From: Emiliania huxleyi CCMP1516
Taxonomy: Eukaryota > Haptophyta > Isochrysidales > Noelaerhabdaceae
Direction of reading: 5' to 3'
NCBI RefSeq assembly: GCF_000372725.1
Contig: NW_005200793.1
Location: forward strand, 42,209-106,208
Length of the DNA: 64,000 nt
Made by a program: the position numbers and the translations under genes. A model generated the notes under the pieces. The model was not told where the DNA came from, ran no database searches, and saw only the letters and a program-made list of their open reading frames with translations. Positions 39,638 through 49,837 of this stretch are shown here, one piece after another (position 1 is the stretch's first letter; the number at the start of each line of letters is the position of its first letter).

Positions 39638-40276
39638 GGCCTGAGCACACGGTGCTGAGACGGAAGCACAGGAACGACCTGTCGGCTGTCGCGTGCCACT
39701 GTCTCATCATGTAAAGTACAAAAGCTGAACCTGAAACGACATATATCCACGCGAGTCAGCACAAAAGAGGAGCTCAGATGTCACCAGAAGAGCGAGGTGA
39801 GCGAGAGATGAACAAAAACGATAAAACTGTTAAAACTTTTTGAAAACAGTCTCCCCACATATCGGATATCGGTCATCCCGCGCTTCATCGCACGTGTCAG
39901 TGGAGGACGTGACACGTCTGGCCCCGGCGGGACGGTATACGAACCCGGCGGACACATGCAGCCACGCGCCCGCGTTGTCCTATCTCCCGACCGCTCACAA
40001 GGATTACTGGAATAGTATCTCGGCGCGCACGAGAGATGCCGACTCTACTTGATCTCTCTCTGGACTCTGCCGTGGGATAAATAGATTGAGAGGCGGGGCG
40101 GGGGCTCAAATTGGACCGACGTCGGCATGCTCACCAGCGAGTGGTTCCGCGCGTGCGGCCCGTCGTCAGCTGGGCCAGTTCCCCGCCGCGGCCCCAGAAG
40201 AGGGGGGGGAAAAGGGGACGGTTGGCGGGGGAGGAGGAGGTGGGGCGGATAAGCCTCCTCCTCCACGCAAGAGAGC
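39638..40276. other. Intergenic stretch, convergent 3' ends
   Basis: Lies between the ends of the convergent genes at 39637 and 40277. No repeat or gene recognised. Confidence 0.4.
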
Positions 40277-41772
40277 TCAGTGCACATGCGCCGCCGGCAG
40301 CCTGCTTGTGACGGCTGGCGAGTGGTCGTCCTCCGCCCAGAGCATCGAGATGGTGCGGCGGACCGAGAGCGTGTTGTGCGACACCTCGCGCGAAGCGACG
40401 GCGGGCGGGCCTGCGCTCGCACACGGCCGAGGTGTGGCACTTGAGGTGTGGCCCTTGAGGTGTGGCCGAGGTGTGGCCGAGGTGTGTGGCCGCGATGCAG
40501 CCGCGATGCAGCCGAGACGCAGCCGAGGTGCAGCCGAGGTGCAGCCGAGGTGCAGCCGAGATACCGCCGGACGGCGGGCGGGCCTGCTATCTCGACGCGG
40601 CCCGTCTCCGGGTTGCAGACCACCTCCGCCTCGTCGGGGGTGAGGTAGCCGTACTCACCGCCAGACGAGGCGGCGGAGCAGGCAGAGTGCTCGCGCAAGC
40701 AAAGCGACGGCCCGCGGCCACCGCCGCCGCCTGCGCCGCCGCCACCGCCGCCGCCGGGAATGCTGTCCCGCAAAGGGTTGCCGCACGGCAGCGCAGGCAG
40801 GGGCGGCAGCGGCGGCGGCAGCGGCGGCGGCAGCGGCGGCGGCAGCGGCGGCGGCAGCGAATGCGGCAGCAGCAGATGCGGCAGCGGCGGATGCGGCAGC
40901 GGCGGATGCGACTGCAGCGGCGGCGCCGGCGGCAGCAGCAGCGCAGGATGGCCCAGCGACGGGGGCAGTGGCGGTCGGGCAACAGGGCTGGGCAGCGGCG
41001 GCTGGACAAGTGAGTTGGGCAGCGGCGGCGGCGGCGGAGGCGGCGGCGGTGCGACTGGTTCGTTAGGTGTCGCCGGCCGTCCTGGGTGAGGGACGTGGCT
41101 CGTCGCCGAAGTCACCGCACAAGGAGGCATCGGCGCGGGCCACCGCCGGGGCGGAGGCAGACTGGAGGGCGTGAGGCTGATTGGCGAGCGAGGCGACTCG
41201 GGCGAGAAGAGCGAGGAGTAGAGCGCCGGCGCCGCGTTGCTCGACCGCCGGCTGCTGCCGCTCGTCGTCGGGCTGCCGAGCGGCGCCGCAGGTAGCACCG
41301 TCCTCGGCAGCGTCAGCGGAGACGGCGCTCGCGTGCTGGCGGTCGGTGAGACGGCGGGCGAGGGGGGAGGCGCAGTCGCGTCGGCCGTCTCCGACGACGA
41401 CTTCCTCGACCGGCGCGCCCGCTGCCCGCGCCGCGCCTTTCCCTCGTCAGACGCGTCTGGCTTTGGGGCGGCAGCGGCGGCGGCGGCGGCAGTGTTGGTG
41501 GACCTCGACCGGAGCTCGTGAGCTCCGTGGGCAAACTGGCAGCGAGCCCCGTACGGGCACTTGCCGTCGCGGGCCCAGTTCTCGCACTCGACCGTCTTGT
41601 ACCGCAACGGGTCCTTTGCACGAGCCGCCGCGGCGGCGGCGCTGGCTCGCGATCCGCGCTTGGCAGACGGGCTGCCGGTCGGCTTCTGACCGGAGCTGGG
41701 GCGGTTGGCCTTGCTGTTGCTGTTGGCGAGCGGCTGCACCGCCCGCTGGCCCGAGGAGGGCTTGTTCGACAT
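40277..41772 (-). CDS. CCCH zinc-finger protein (TIS11-type single finger), 2 exons
   Basis: Exons 41772-40584 and 40410-40277; 440 residues. Near residue 60 RYKTVECENWARDGKCPYG begins a C-x8-C-x5-C-x3-H finger ending CQFAHG, preceded by the RYKT lead-in typical of TIS11/tristetraprolin fingers that bind AU-rich RNA. Only one finger is seen. The rest is Ser/Pro-rich, with long Pro-Leu repeats encoded by a GGC/CAG-rich tract. The C-terminal exon (SVRRTISMLWAEDDSPAV) is conserved-looking. The GC-AG intron begins with an exact copy of the exon 2 start. Role inferred: mRNA stability or translation control. Confidence 0.82.
40440..40560 (+). repeat. GCCGAGGTGTG/GCAGCCGAGGT minisatellite in intron
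   Basis: About ten 11-12 base units inside the CCCH gene intron. The same GCCGAGGTGCA word forms intron 5 of the aminotransferase (29487-29540). Confidence 0.85.
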
Positions 41773-42387
41773 CGCGGTGGCTCTGGACTGGGTTTGGGGG
41801 CGCGTGCGAGCTGAACGGGACGCGTCTTCGACCCGGGGAGGAGATCAGCGGCGATCTGCTGCGGGAACCCTCCCCCTGGTGCTAGATTCATCATGTTCAC
41901 AATGTCCGGTCAATCATCTTATCTCTGTGCACTCGCCCGCCTCCGCCACACAGTCACACAGACAGGCAAGCAAGCAACCAAGCTTATTCTAATGTTTTTT
42001 TCTAATGTGCTCTGCTTAATGGTCCAAGTTTATGTATTAGAAAAAGAAAGAAATTCCACCTTCGTGAATCGCGAAACTCGTGAACTAGCCGGGGCAGTCG
42101 GAGAAGGATGCGTTTAGTCGGCGGGAAAAGAAAGAAAGAAGGTTGGCGGCACCTTCGTTCGAGAGAGAGAGATTTTTAGCAATACCAAACAACTCTAACA
42201 CTCACACGTCATTTGGGGCCTGGAGCCCTGTTCACGCGCGCGCGAGACGTGCAGACAGGGTTGCCAGGTGTGAGCGAATTTTGTTTTGTCGTTCGTGAAT
42301 CGCGAGTGTGTCGGTCTGAGGATCCGTCTGAACACAATCAACGAGCCGGTTTAGACAACAGGGCACGGCGGCTCTCCGCGGCCTCGC
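41773..42387. other. Intergenic region between divergent genes
   Basis: Upstream of the CCCH gene (minus) and of the gene at 42388 (plus). Holds a G-A-A-A run near 42125. No clear motif otherwise. Confidence 0.35.
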
Positions 42388-43264
42388 ATGCCGCCCTTCG
42401 ACAGCCCAAAGGGGCCTCCAACGGCCGATCTCCACGCCGCCGTCCGCCGGTCTCCTCGCCGGCCCAGCAACGGCGATGGCGTGACGTCTCTCGTCGCAAA
42501 CGCGGTAAATACAAACCTACTCAGGCGTGGTGGCATGGGCCTCATGGCACCGCCAGGAGTGCATGGGCGCGACGCACGCCACAGCGTGCGCGAAGCGAGG
42601 AGGCACCACGCCGAGTCGGCGGTTCACCTCAACTTCATTTCCCTCGCCGCGATTCCGTCGCACGAGGCGCTGGAGCAGTGCATGGAGGGGCGGCAGGAGA
42701 AGAAGCGCCGCGTCTTCTCCCCGCCCCCGCCGGCCAAGCGCCACGCCAGCTCCGCCAGCGGCGCCCGCCGACGCGGCGCAGCCTCAGCCTGCGACAAGTC
42801 GGAGGAGCAGGAGCAGGAGCAAGAGCTGTCGAGCCTCAAGCTGACCGAGATGGTGCCGCAGCGCAAGGGGGCGTCGCGGCCGCCCTCCAGCCGAGGCGGC
42901 TCCGCCGTCTCACTCTCTCGCTGCGAGTCGCGTTTCTCCCTCCTATGGGTGCGACCGCACCGCCTCGCCTCAGCCCGTCTCTCGCCCTGAGCCTGCCTCT
43001 CTCGCCCTCCCTGCTGCCTCCCTCGCCCCCCCTGCNNNNNNNNNNNNNNNNNNNNNNNNNNNNNNNNNNNNNNNNNNNNNNNNNNNNNNNNNNNNNNNNN
43101 NNNNNNNNNNNNNNNNNNNNNNNNNNNNNNNNNNNCAGGCCTACGTCCCCTGCCCGGCGCCGCGCCGGACGCAGAGCTTCGCGCCGCGCCGCCGCTCGCC
43201 CCTCGCCGCAGAAGGTCCTTTCGGCGGCCGGGCCAGCAACGCGGCCGCCCCCGCCCCGGCGTGA
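42388..43264 (+). CDS. Uncharacterised gene, interrupted by a scaffold gap
   Basis: A coding-like frame reads PPFDSPKGPPTADLHAAVRR, later HLNFISLAAIPSHEALEQCM, EGRQEKKRRVFSPPPPAKRH and an acidic EEQEQEQELSSLKLTEM, then Ser/Arg-rich sequence up to the N run. Beyond the gap another Arg/Pro-rich frame ends at 43264. A probable intron separates TSLVANAVN from the later part (acceptor near 42600 uncertain). KKRRVF looks like a nuclear localisation signal. Start, splicing and the gap content are uncertain; no domain recognised. Confidence 0.4.
43036..43135. other. Scaffold gap (100 N)
   Basis: Exactly 100 undetermined bases inside the gene at 42.4-43.3 kb. Confidence 0.99.
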
Positions 43265-44446
43265 GACGGCGCTTGCGCTGGCGCACACGTGCACCCGCGC
43301 GGCGCGGAGACGATCGCCCTGCCAGCTCGCTGGCTTGCGCGGTTGTCATCACTACTTTTGTCACTGTCGGGCGCGCGCCGCGGCGCGCTTGCCGCCAACG
43401 CGCGTTTGCCGCCGTCAGCGGGAGAGCGCCGGCTCTGCTCGTCGGCGCGCGCGTACACCGCGAGTAGTTAGTTCATGTCGGAGAGCGTGTAAATCCCATG
43501 CCCCAAGCCATGTCCCGTTGAATCATGCCATGTGTGTGACACCTGCGACCTGCGCGGTGTCTGAGAGATGCCCATGTCTTGCCGAATCTACACAGTGTCG
43601 GCTTTTATCTGTGCACACTTACGTCAGTACGTCCGTCTGCCGGTGTTGATACACTTGAGGTGTCGATCCCGTGTTCGGCCCGTGATGTACACATGTAGAG
43701 GATCCTTTCGCTGTGCGGTGTGTGTTGCACCTTTTTCTCGACCACGGCCGCGGAGACCCGTGAGCCTGCGACGTGCGAGCACGCGAGGTGCAAGCGAGCT
43801 GCGTGCTCAAATCACAAATGAGAAATGTGCCTTTCCCATCAGGATTTCCCCGCTTGCATCATATCATGGACATGGTTTTCGCCATGATATTATGGAGTCA
43901 TGATATCTCAAAGCTCGGCACTTCATTTTCTCACGCTCTTGAAATCACAACCTTGCGATTTCAATAAATAAATAAAACGGACACCTCTACTAGGAGATGG
44001 GTAAAAAGGAACAGGTCCCCGCCCTGCGGTCTTTGTGCAGGGTTCTTTGTGGGTGTGGTCGGCGGCTAGCCGGGGTCGTCCTCCCGATGGGGGACTAGCA
44101 CTAGCCGTCTTCCACATGGTCCCTCGGGTCCCTGCTGCTCCTAATCTCTTCGTACATCCTCCTGCTGATCTCCGCAACGTCCTGCTCCCTCCCTCGTCTC
44201 GCCCTGCGCGACTGCTCCGCCTCACCGTCGTCCGCCCTGCGTCGTCTGGTGACGGGTCCTCCATAGTCGGTTGAGGTCGCCGCCCTCCTCGTGCCTCTTC
44301 CCAACGTTCCCTCGGCGGTCGATGCCGTCTGGCCCGCCTCCGCCGTCCCCGGGTCTGCCCTGCCCTCGTCTGCACTAGCTTCTGTTTCGTCATCACTGGC
44401 GCCTCTCCTCTTCTTTCTCCTCTTCTTGTACGTACGTACTTTTAGC
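43265..44446. other. Intergenic stretch
   Basis: Includes a short hairpin near 43862-43893 (ATATCATGG and its complement) and the left direct-repeat end of the element below (43929-43964). No gene seen. Confidence 0.35.
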
Positions 44447-45682
44447 TTACTGGGAGAAAAGAGAGAGGGGGGTTGTGTTCTCTAGGCCACTAAGGTTCTT
44501 GTATGCTTTGTACATCGCGTCGATTCCTTTTCGCGTGAGCACCATCCTGAAGCTCGCCCAGCAGCGGAACCGCTCCCGAAGTCGAAGGAGCATCATCAGT
44601 CTCACCCACTTCGCTCTCTGCCCACCGTCTCCGCTCCCTCCCGCTTGAGCCGCCGTCGTGGCCCTCGTTCGTCCCACTGGCTGTTGGCCTGTCTGCACGT
44701 TGCCTCCGTTATCCCTCCTCCTCCGCGACTCCCTCAAGACCGGGCGGGCCTCCTTCCACCCAGCGAAGAGCTTCCTCAGCCACTCGATGTGTTCCTCTCT
44801 CTTCATTATGCGCGCCGTTGCTTCATCATTGAGCTGTATCCACCTCTGCACCGCTCCCGTCGCCGCCTCGGCCACGACTTGCAAGTTCCTCGTGACCCCG
44901 GTGCCAAGGTCCCTTCGGCTCTTCTCCGAGAGGTCATCTACCAGTGCTGGCAACACCCCCCCGACTGCGGGGGCCAGTGTATCGTACCCGTCCTCATCCA
45001 GCACCCTGTAGCGTGAGCCCTTCAGCGCAGCGACATGCGCCATCCTCAGCGTCTTCAGCGTCTCCTTGGAGTCGGGTGCCGCCTGTGCCACTTTGCTGAT
45101 CGCCGTCCCTGTCTGCGCTCGCGCTACTCTGAGGAACCATCTGGCCTGCTCCCTATTCCCCAGGCAGGCGCCGCTAAGCACGTGCGCCATTGTCGCTCTA
45201 GGCGGGTTCTCATCTTCCTCGGTCCATTGCTGCGCGGCTTTCCGCACGATCGGACACAGCGGGTCCCGCTTTAGTGCTGCCCTCCTCGCCGCGTCCCTCG
45301 CGGCCTTACAGACGAGGCAGCCCCTGAGGTCGCTCCTTGTGGCGGCGCCCGGGGTCTCCCTCCCCGCCTCGCCCCGCATGATCCTCTCGTGGTGCGCTCC
45401 GTGTGGCACCCCCGCCTGCTGCCGCACCCGCGCTCCCATGACGGTCTTTGTCACCACGTTATGATCATCCACGTCGGCGAATTCAATCTCGCGCTCGCCG
45501 TGCTGATCCTTGATCCGCTGGCGCTTGTCCCATTTGTGTCTCGTCGTCCCCCTGACCACGTCGCTCCACAGCGGCCCCGTGACCCCTGCCGTGTGCGACC
45601 CCGCCGTGAGCCCCTCGCCGAGCCGTCCTCGATTGCGATTTCACACAAGATCACGCTCTTGAAATCACACTTGCGATTTAAC
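43929..45682 (-). mobile_element. Possible mobile element bounded by about 34-bp direct repeats
   Basis: TCACGCTCTTGAAATCACA plus TTGCGATTT occurs at 43931-43961 and again at 45649-45680 in the same orientation, enclosing about 1.75 kb with one long minus-strand frame. Short terminal direct repeats would suit a small LTR-like or split-direct-repeat retroelement. No polymerase, integrase or transposase is seen, so this is a hypothesis. Confidence 0.35.
44447..45559 (-). CDS. Long open frame, possible element-encoded protein
   Basis: Open for 370 codons; no ATG at its upstream end (45559 is GTG), the first internal ATG being at about 45440 (MGARVRQQAGVPHGAHH). The protein is basic and helical, with a Cys pair (CLVCKAARDAARRAAL), VVAEAATGAVQRWIQLNDEA and WLRKLFAGWKEARPVLRESR. 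It resembles a structural or gag-like protein in composition only. Codon phase looks coding over its whole length. Direct repeats flank it. Confidence 0.45.
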   Translation of the reverse strand: MVRGTTRHKWDKRQRIKDQHGEREIEFADVDDHNVVTKTVMGARVRQQAGVPHGAHHERIMRGEAGRETPGAATRSDLRGCLVCKAARDAARRAALKRDPLCPIVRKAAQQWTEEDENPPRATMAHVLSGACLGNREQARWFLRVARAQTGTAISKVAQAAPDSKETLKTLRMAHVAALKGSRYRVLDEDGYDTLAPAVGGVLPALVDDLSEKSRRDLGTGVTRNLQVVAEAATGAVQRWIQLNDEATARIMKREEHIEWLRKLFAGWKEARPVLRESRRRRDNGGNVQTGQQPVGRTRATTAAQAGGSGDGGQRAKWVRLMMLLRLRERFRCWASFRMVLTRKGIDAMYKAYKNLSGLENTTPLSLFSQ

Positions 45683-46429
45683 ACAAAGAAATCACGCTAG
45701 CCGCTCGGAGCCCGGAGCGATATTTTGTTTGGTGCCGGTTACTACGGCAAAAATGTGTATATAGCTGTGCGCGCGCTTCTACTGTACACGCGGGCGCAAC
45801 GAACATGGCTAGTACAGCAGAGCACATGCGAGGGCACCGGCGCCGCGACTTCAGACAGGCTGCTACGACTAGTGGAGAGGCAAAGCGTCTATCATGACTC
45901 TACATGCGGCGTTGGCAATCGGCGCGCCTATGGTGTGGACTCGCACCGAAGGTAGTGTACAGTCGTCCCCAACGTCGCGCGCCTACAGCCCTCTCCACCC
46001 AGACAGACAGGCTGCTACGGCTAGTGGAGAGGCAAATCATGACTCTACGTGCGACGTTGGCAATCGGCGCGCCTATGGTGTGGCTCGCACCGAAGGTAGT
46101 GTACAGTCGTCCCCAACGTCGCGCGCCTACAGCCCTCTCCACCCAGACAGACAGGCTGCTACGGCTAGTGGAGAGGCAAATCATGACTCTACGTGCGACG
46201 TTGGCAATCGGCGCGCCTATGGTGTGGCTCGCACCGAAGGTAGTGTACAGTCGTCCCCAACGTCGCGCGCCTACAGCCCTCTCCACCCAGACAGACAGGC
46301 TGCTACGGCTAGTGGAGAGGCAAATCATGACTCTACGTGCGACGTTGGCAATCGGCGCGCCTATGGTGTGGACTCGCACCGAAGGTAGTGTACATCCAAG
46401 CGTCCCCAACGTCGCGCGTGCCTACTCTC
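45560..46429. other. Intergenic stretch mostly of tandem repeats
   Basis: Holds the right end of the possible element (45649-45680) and the 144-bp array. Confidence 0.5.
45850..46420 (+). repeat. 144/145-bp tandem repeat, about 3.7 units
   Basis: GACTCTACxTGC words start at 45896, 46041, 46185 and 46329. Because 144 is a multiple of three, frames stay open on both strands across the array, but the translation has no recognisable domain. Confidence 0.95.
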
Positions 46430-46807
46430 CTCACTCGGGCTCTCGGGGCGTGTGGGTATCGGGGCCGATGCCCGCGTGGAGAGTACCTGCGGGCAGAGAG
46501 CAGCGTGCCGATGACGTTGACGTGCTCGTCCTTGGCCGCCGCGTGCAGCGCGGAGTTGGACGCGGGCACCTGGTCAAGCACGTTGACCCGGAGGAACCGA
46601 CTGCATGTCGATGTTGGGGCCTGGCGCGGCGCCGGAGTCGCCGAAGTCCGCCCGTCCGTAGCCCTCCTCTGCCTCCGAGAGGGAGCGCGCGTCGCCACCG
46701 CCCGAGAGAGAGCCGCGGGCCGGAGACTCGGAGAGGTTGGACGCTCGCTGTCGCTGCTCTCGCTCGCTCAAGCCGGGCGCGTACGCGTCGTCGCTCAAGT
46801 CGGTCAT
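46430..46807 (-). pseudogene. 5' fragment of an ankyrin-repeat gene
   Basis: An ATG at 46807 starts MTDLSDDAYAPGLSEREQRQ and a Ser/Gly-rich acidic leader; then, in another frame, VNVLDQVPASNSALHAAAKD with EHVNVIGTLL, a clear ankyrin repeat. The frame change near 46600 lacks an obvious intron, and the sequence runs into the 144-bp array after GTLLSAR, with a possible GT donor there. It may be a broken gene or one whose downstream exons lie beyond the array. Confidence 0.45.
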
Positions 46808-47597
46808 GCCCTGCGACAGACACCACGGGTGTGATTCGAATGAGAACCGCGTGGCCGGTTGAGCTTCAGGTTTTGCGGGGATATGGCCGGCCGGAAGCTT
46901 GCGTCGCCACTCACGGGTTTATCACGCATCACACTTCACCGCGAAAGAATTTCTTTTTCGCGCACGACACCAGGCACGGGACTGGCGCGCACTGGCACTA
47001 ACACAGGTCGTGCGAGGGAGTTTCGTTGTAAAATTCTTTTTCGCGCTGGGGAGGGATCCCCTGTTCCGTCTGAACACGTGTGTTTGCGCTATGTATGATC
47101 ACTGCACACTGCGGCGGTCGCGGGTCAGTCGCGGCCCGCGCGGTGTCCGCGGGGTCGGTATAATTTTTCAGTTTTCACGCTCGGGGGTATGATAGCACGA
47201 CCATGAATTCTTACTCATGATATCAACAGACCCATCATTATATCACAAATCATGTGCAAATCATGCTATTCTCCATGGTTTCATAGAGCCGGGGTTTTCT
47301 AGATGCGCGGCACGACCACGAGGCCGTCCCGTTTTGATCTCTCGGTCTGTGGGGGGCCGAGCCGCCTCGGGGTGGCGGGCGGGCAGGCGTTTTGAAAAAC
47401 AGAAACCAAGAGGGGGCCCGGAGGCAGGCCCCCCACTGGGAGTAGAAAACACTCCCAAAAGGGGGCCAAGGAGGCGGCGCGGGGAAGCAGCATGAAAGCG
47501 GGAAGGAAAAGACTCTCGCCCAGTTGCGGCGTGTGGGGACGCGTCCATCTTCACTCGTGTGCGCAGACCAGCGTACTTCTGCACGACCCTCGCTCAA
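46808..47597. other. Intergenic stretch with promoter-like repeat
   Basis: A copy of the GCACGGGACTGGCGCGCACT repeat with AAAATTCTTTTTCGCG lies at 46945-47045. No gene seen. Confidence 0.4.
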
Positions 47598-48551
47598 TCA
47601 GAGCCACTCCAGATTGGCGGCCTTCACGGCGACACGACCGCCGGAGTTGTCGACCTCGATCGAATAGCGTGCCGTCGCTGCGTTGTAGTCCGCAACCCTG
47701 CCCGTCTTGCCATTCAGATCTGCGCGGCTGACGAGGCCGACAAAGCGGACCGGTTTGCCCGCAATCAGCTTGCGCGCGACCTCATCACTGCGGGTGTACA
47801 TGTTTTTATCCTTGGAGCGGAGGATCGCACTTTCCGCCATCATGCACTCCATCTGCTCTCCCGATGCCACCCCCGTCGTGAGCATGCGGGACGGCGCAGG
47901 CCGGATGAAGCTGACCTGCGAAATGTTAGCCGGCTCGTTCGGCTTCCCCGCCACAGCCGAGGCCCAACCGCGAGGGCGGTACTTGATGGCCACTCCGCGA
48001 ATCTGGTCGGGTGCGTTCTCCGCAGTCTTGAAGACCTCGAAGGGCCACTGGCGGCCGTACTCGCGCAGCGCCTCGACGAAACGGCGCTCGTGGGCCGCGC
48101 GCTCGTTCTTCTCGCCGGGAGCGCAGCACTTGCCCGTGCAGCCGACAATCGGATCGATCATGCTTGGTGGGAGGCAGCCCGCCTGCATGAGGATGAGGCC
48201 GAGGACCTGCATGGCGTGCCCCGCCGGGCAATCGTCCCCACACGAGTCGTAGAGCTGCTGCGTGGCATTCGCCATGTCGATGAGCGGCTCAATCGCAGCC
48301 TCAATCTTCAAGTGCTGGTCTGCTGCCTGATCCAGCACTTCGAAGAACTCGGCGTACTCCTCGTGCGAGTGGCGGCCAATATACAGCCCAGGCTGCCCAC
48401 CGTCGGCCATGGGCACGCTGACCATGACCACGGCGAAGGTCTTGCGGCGCTCGGCGTAATTGGTAGGCCCGACGCCCGCCCGCGTGAGCAGATCCATCGC
48501 AAACTCGAGCGTGCTGTCGCTCCCGATGATGTCCCAGCTCCAAACCCCCAT
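47598..48551 (-). CDS. Two-domain protein: DUF4259-like N-terminus and MIB/HERC2-like C-terminus
   Basis: The ATG at 48551 (MGVWSWDIIGSDSTLEFAMD) gives 317 residues in one exon; an upstream GTG is ignored. The opening MGVWSWDxxGSDSxLEF is like DUF4259 proteins (MGAWGxxxFENDxALD). A cysteine-bearing middle part (YDSCGDDCPAG, CTGKCCAPGEK) follows. The last 60 residues (IAGKPVRFVGLVSRADLNGK, then AATARYSIEVDNSG and VKAANLEWL) are the same kind of module as LLGQRVVLGG-SRPELNGQ in the two ankyrin genes of this window, common in haptophyte proteins. Function unknown; cytosolic by lack of a leader. Confidence 0.75.
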   Translation of the reverse strand: MGVWSWDIIGSDSTLEFAMDLLTRAGVGPTNYAERRKTFAVVMVSVPMADGGQPGLYIGRHSHEEYAEFFEVLDQAADQHLKIEAAIEPLIDMANATQQLYDSCGDDCPAGHAMQVLGLILMQAGCLPPSMIDPIVGCTGKCCAPGEKNERAAHERRFVEALREYGRQWPFEVFKTAENAPDQIRGVAIKYRPRGWASAVAGKPNEPANISQVSFIRPAPSRMLTTGVASGEQMECMMAESAILRSKDKNMYTRSDEVARKLIAGKPVRFVGLVSRADLNGKTGRVADYNAATARYSIEVDNSGGRVAVKAANLEWL

Positions 48552-49837
48552 GGTGAAAGGCACGAGTGTCAGAAGAATTCAACAAACCGAACTCTCTCGC
48601 ACAGCCTGTCGTGTCCCTTGTCAGGAGCAGGAGAGCCCCACCTGTCCCCCTGATCGTCCTTCCAAAATCCTGCTCGTGCAGGTGGGGACCCTGTCCCTCG
48701 TCCCATCCCTCGTTTGGCGTGTCTGTTTTCTTTCTTTCTTTCTTTTAGCAGTGGCAGCCAGCTGGCTGTGTGTCTTGTGAGCTTGTTTGTGTCTGTGTGT
48801 CGCTCGTGCGTGTCGTCATCATCTGTCCAGCGTCCACCCATACCGCGTTGGTGTCCAGTCCGAGCCTGGCTGTTCTTCACCTTTCTACCTATGTATGTTA
48901 GCAGGGAGGTGATGAGGAGTCAGTTATGCGCGGCGGCCTACCTACCTCGAGGTCCCGAAGCCGAGAGAGCCCGCGTTCCTATCACGTTGGACGGCTTGCA
49001 TGGAGCATGGAGCTCTGTTCCGGCACACAGGAAGAGCCGTGCTGCAAGAAGAGCTCGAAAGTGCTCACCCAGGTTTCGGAAGTCCGCCTTGTCGACAGAA
49101 GCTACTAGCAGTGTCAGAAGAACTCCCTGCACAGCACTGGGCACTTTTACTGCCTAGGCGACTCCCTCGGACGACACTGAGCACGGGACTGGCGCGCACT
49201 GTCACAAGAATTTACAACAAACTCCCTCGCACAACACTGGGCACGGGACTGGCGCGCACTGTCACTAACACAGAAGAATTTCACAACAGAAGAAAGAGGA
49301 CACGCGCGAGCGACACACAGACATACACAAGACACTCAGCCAGCTGGGCTGCCACACATCCCGCGTGAGCGTACACAGCACTACGCCACTCAGGGCCACG
49401 CCCCGCCCCGCCCCTGTTGCCCCCCCCCCCCCCCCGCCCCCCTGAGCCCTCTGGCTGTCAGGCTGTCAGATGTGCTGTCCAGGTGATCTGTCGGGCTGTC
49501 GGTGGCACGACGCCCATCGCGCCCGCCAGCGCTGCCGTGCAGGTTGCCACGACGAGGTCGAGCACGCTTCTATACGCTCGCCCAGCCTTCCTTTCCATCC
49601 CATTAGGCAGCCTGGGAACGGTGGCGATCCGCACACCGCAGAGGCAAAGGCCAAAGCCTACGAGGGGTGGTCGAACCACATTCCACATGTCACGGCCACC
49701 GCGGTCCGCATGCCGATTTGCGAATCGAAATAGAGCGTAAACAAAGAAGAAAGAACCGCTCTGGACCTCGCTCTCTCTTACATGTTGGACATGCTGTCCC
49801 TATAGCTCTAAGCTCACTGCACACTGGACAGGCCCCG
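48552..49837. other. Intergenic stretch with repeats
   Basis: (CTTT)n at 48725-48747; two tandem units of about 66 bp with GGCACGGGACTGGCGCGCAC at 49150-49270; poly-C at 49422-49437; R6 inverted copy at 49500-49690. No gene seen. Confidence 0.45.
49500..49690 (-). repeat. Dispersed repeat R6, minus copy
   Basis: Inverted relative to 22653-22826. On the minus strand it encodes VPRLPNGMERKAGRAYRSVL, nearly the same peptide as the other copy. Confidence 0.6.

Noticed and set aside
42213-43649. 478-codon frame across the second gap
   Set aside because: Reads through an N run in a shadow phase; the frame with charged and helical sequence (42388 onward) is preferred.
45904-47001. 365-codon frame over the 144-bp array
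   Set aside because: Openness follows from the repeat unit being a multiple of three; no domain.
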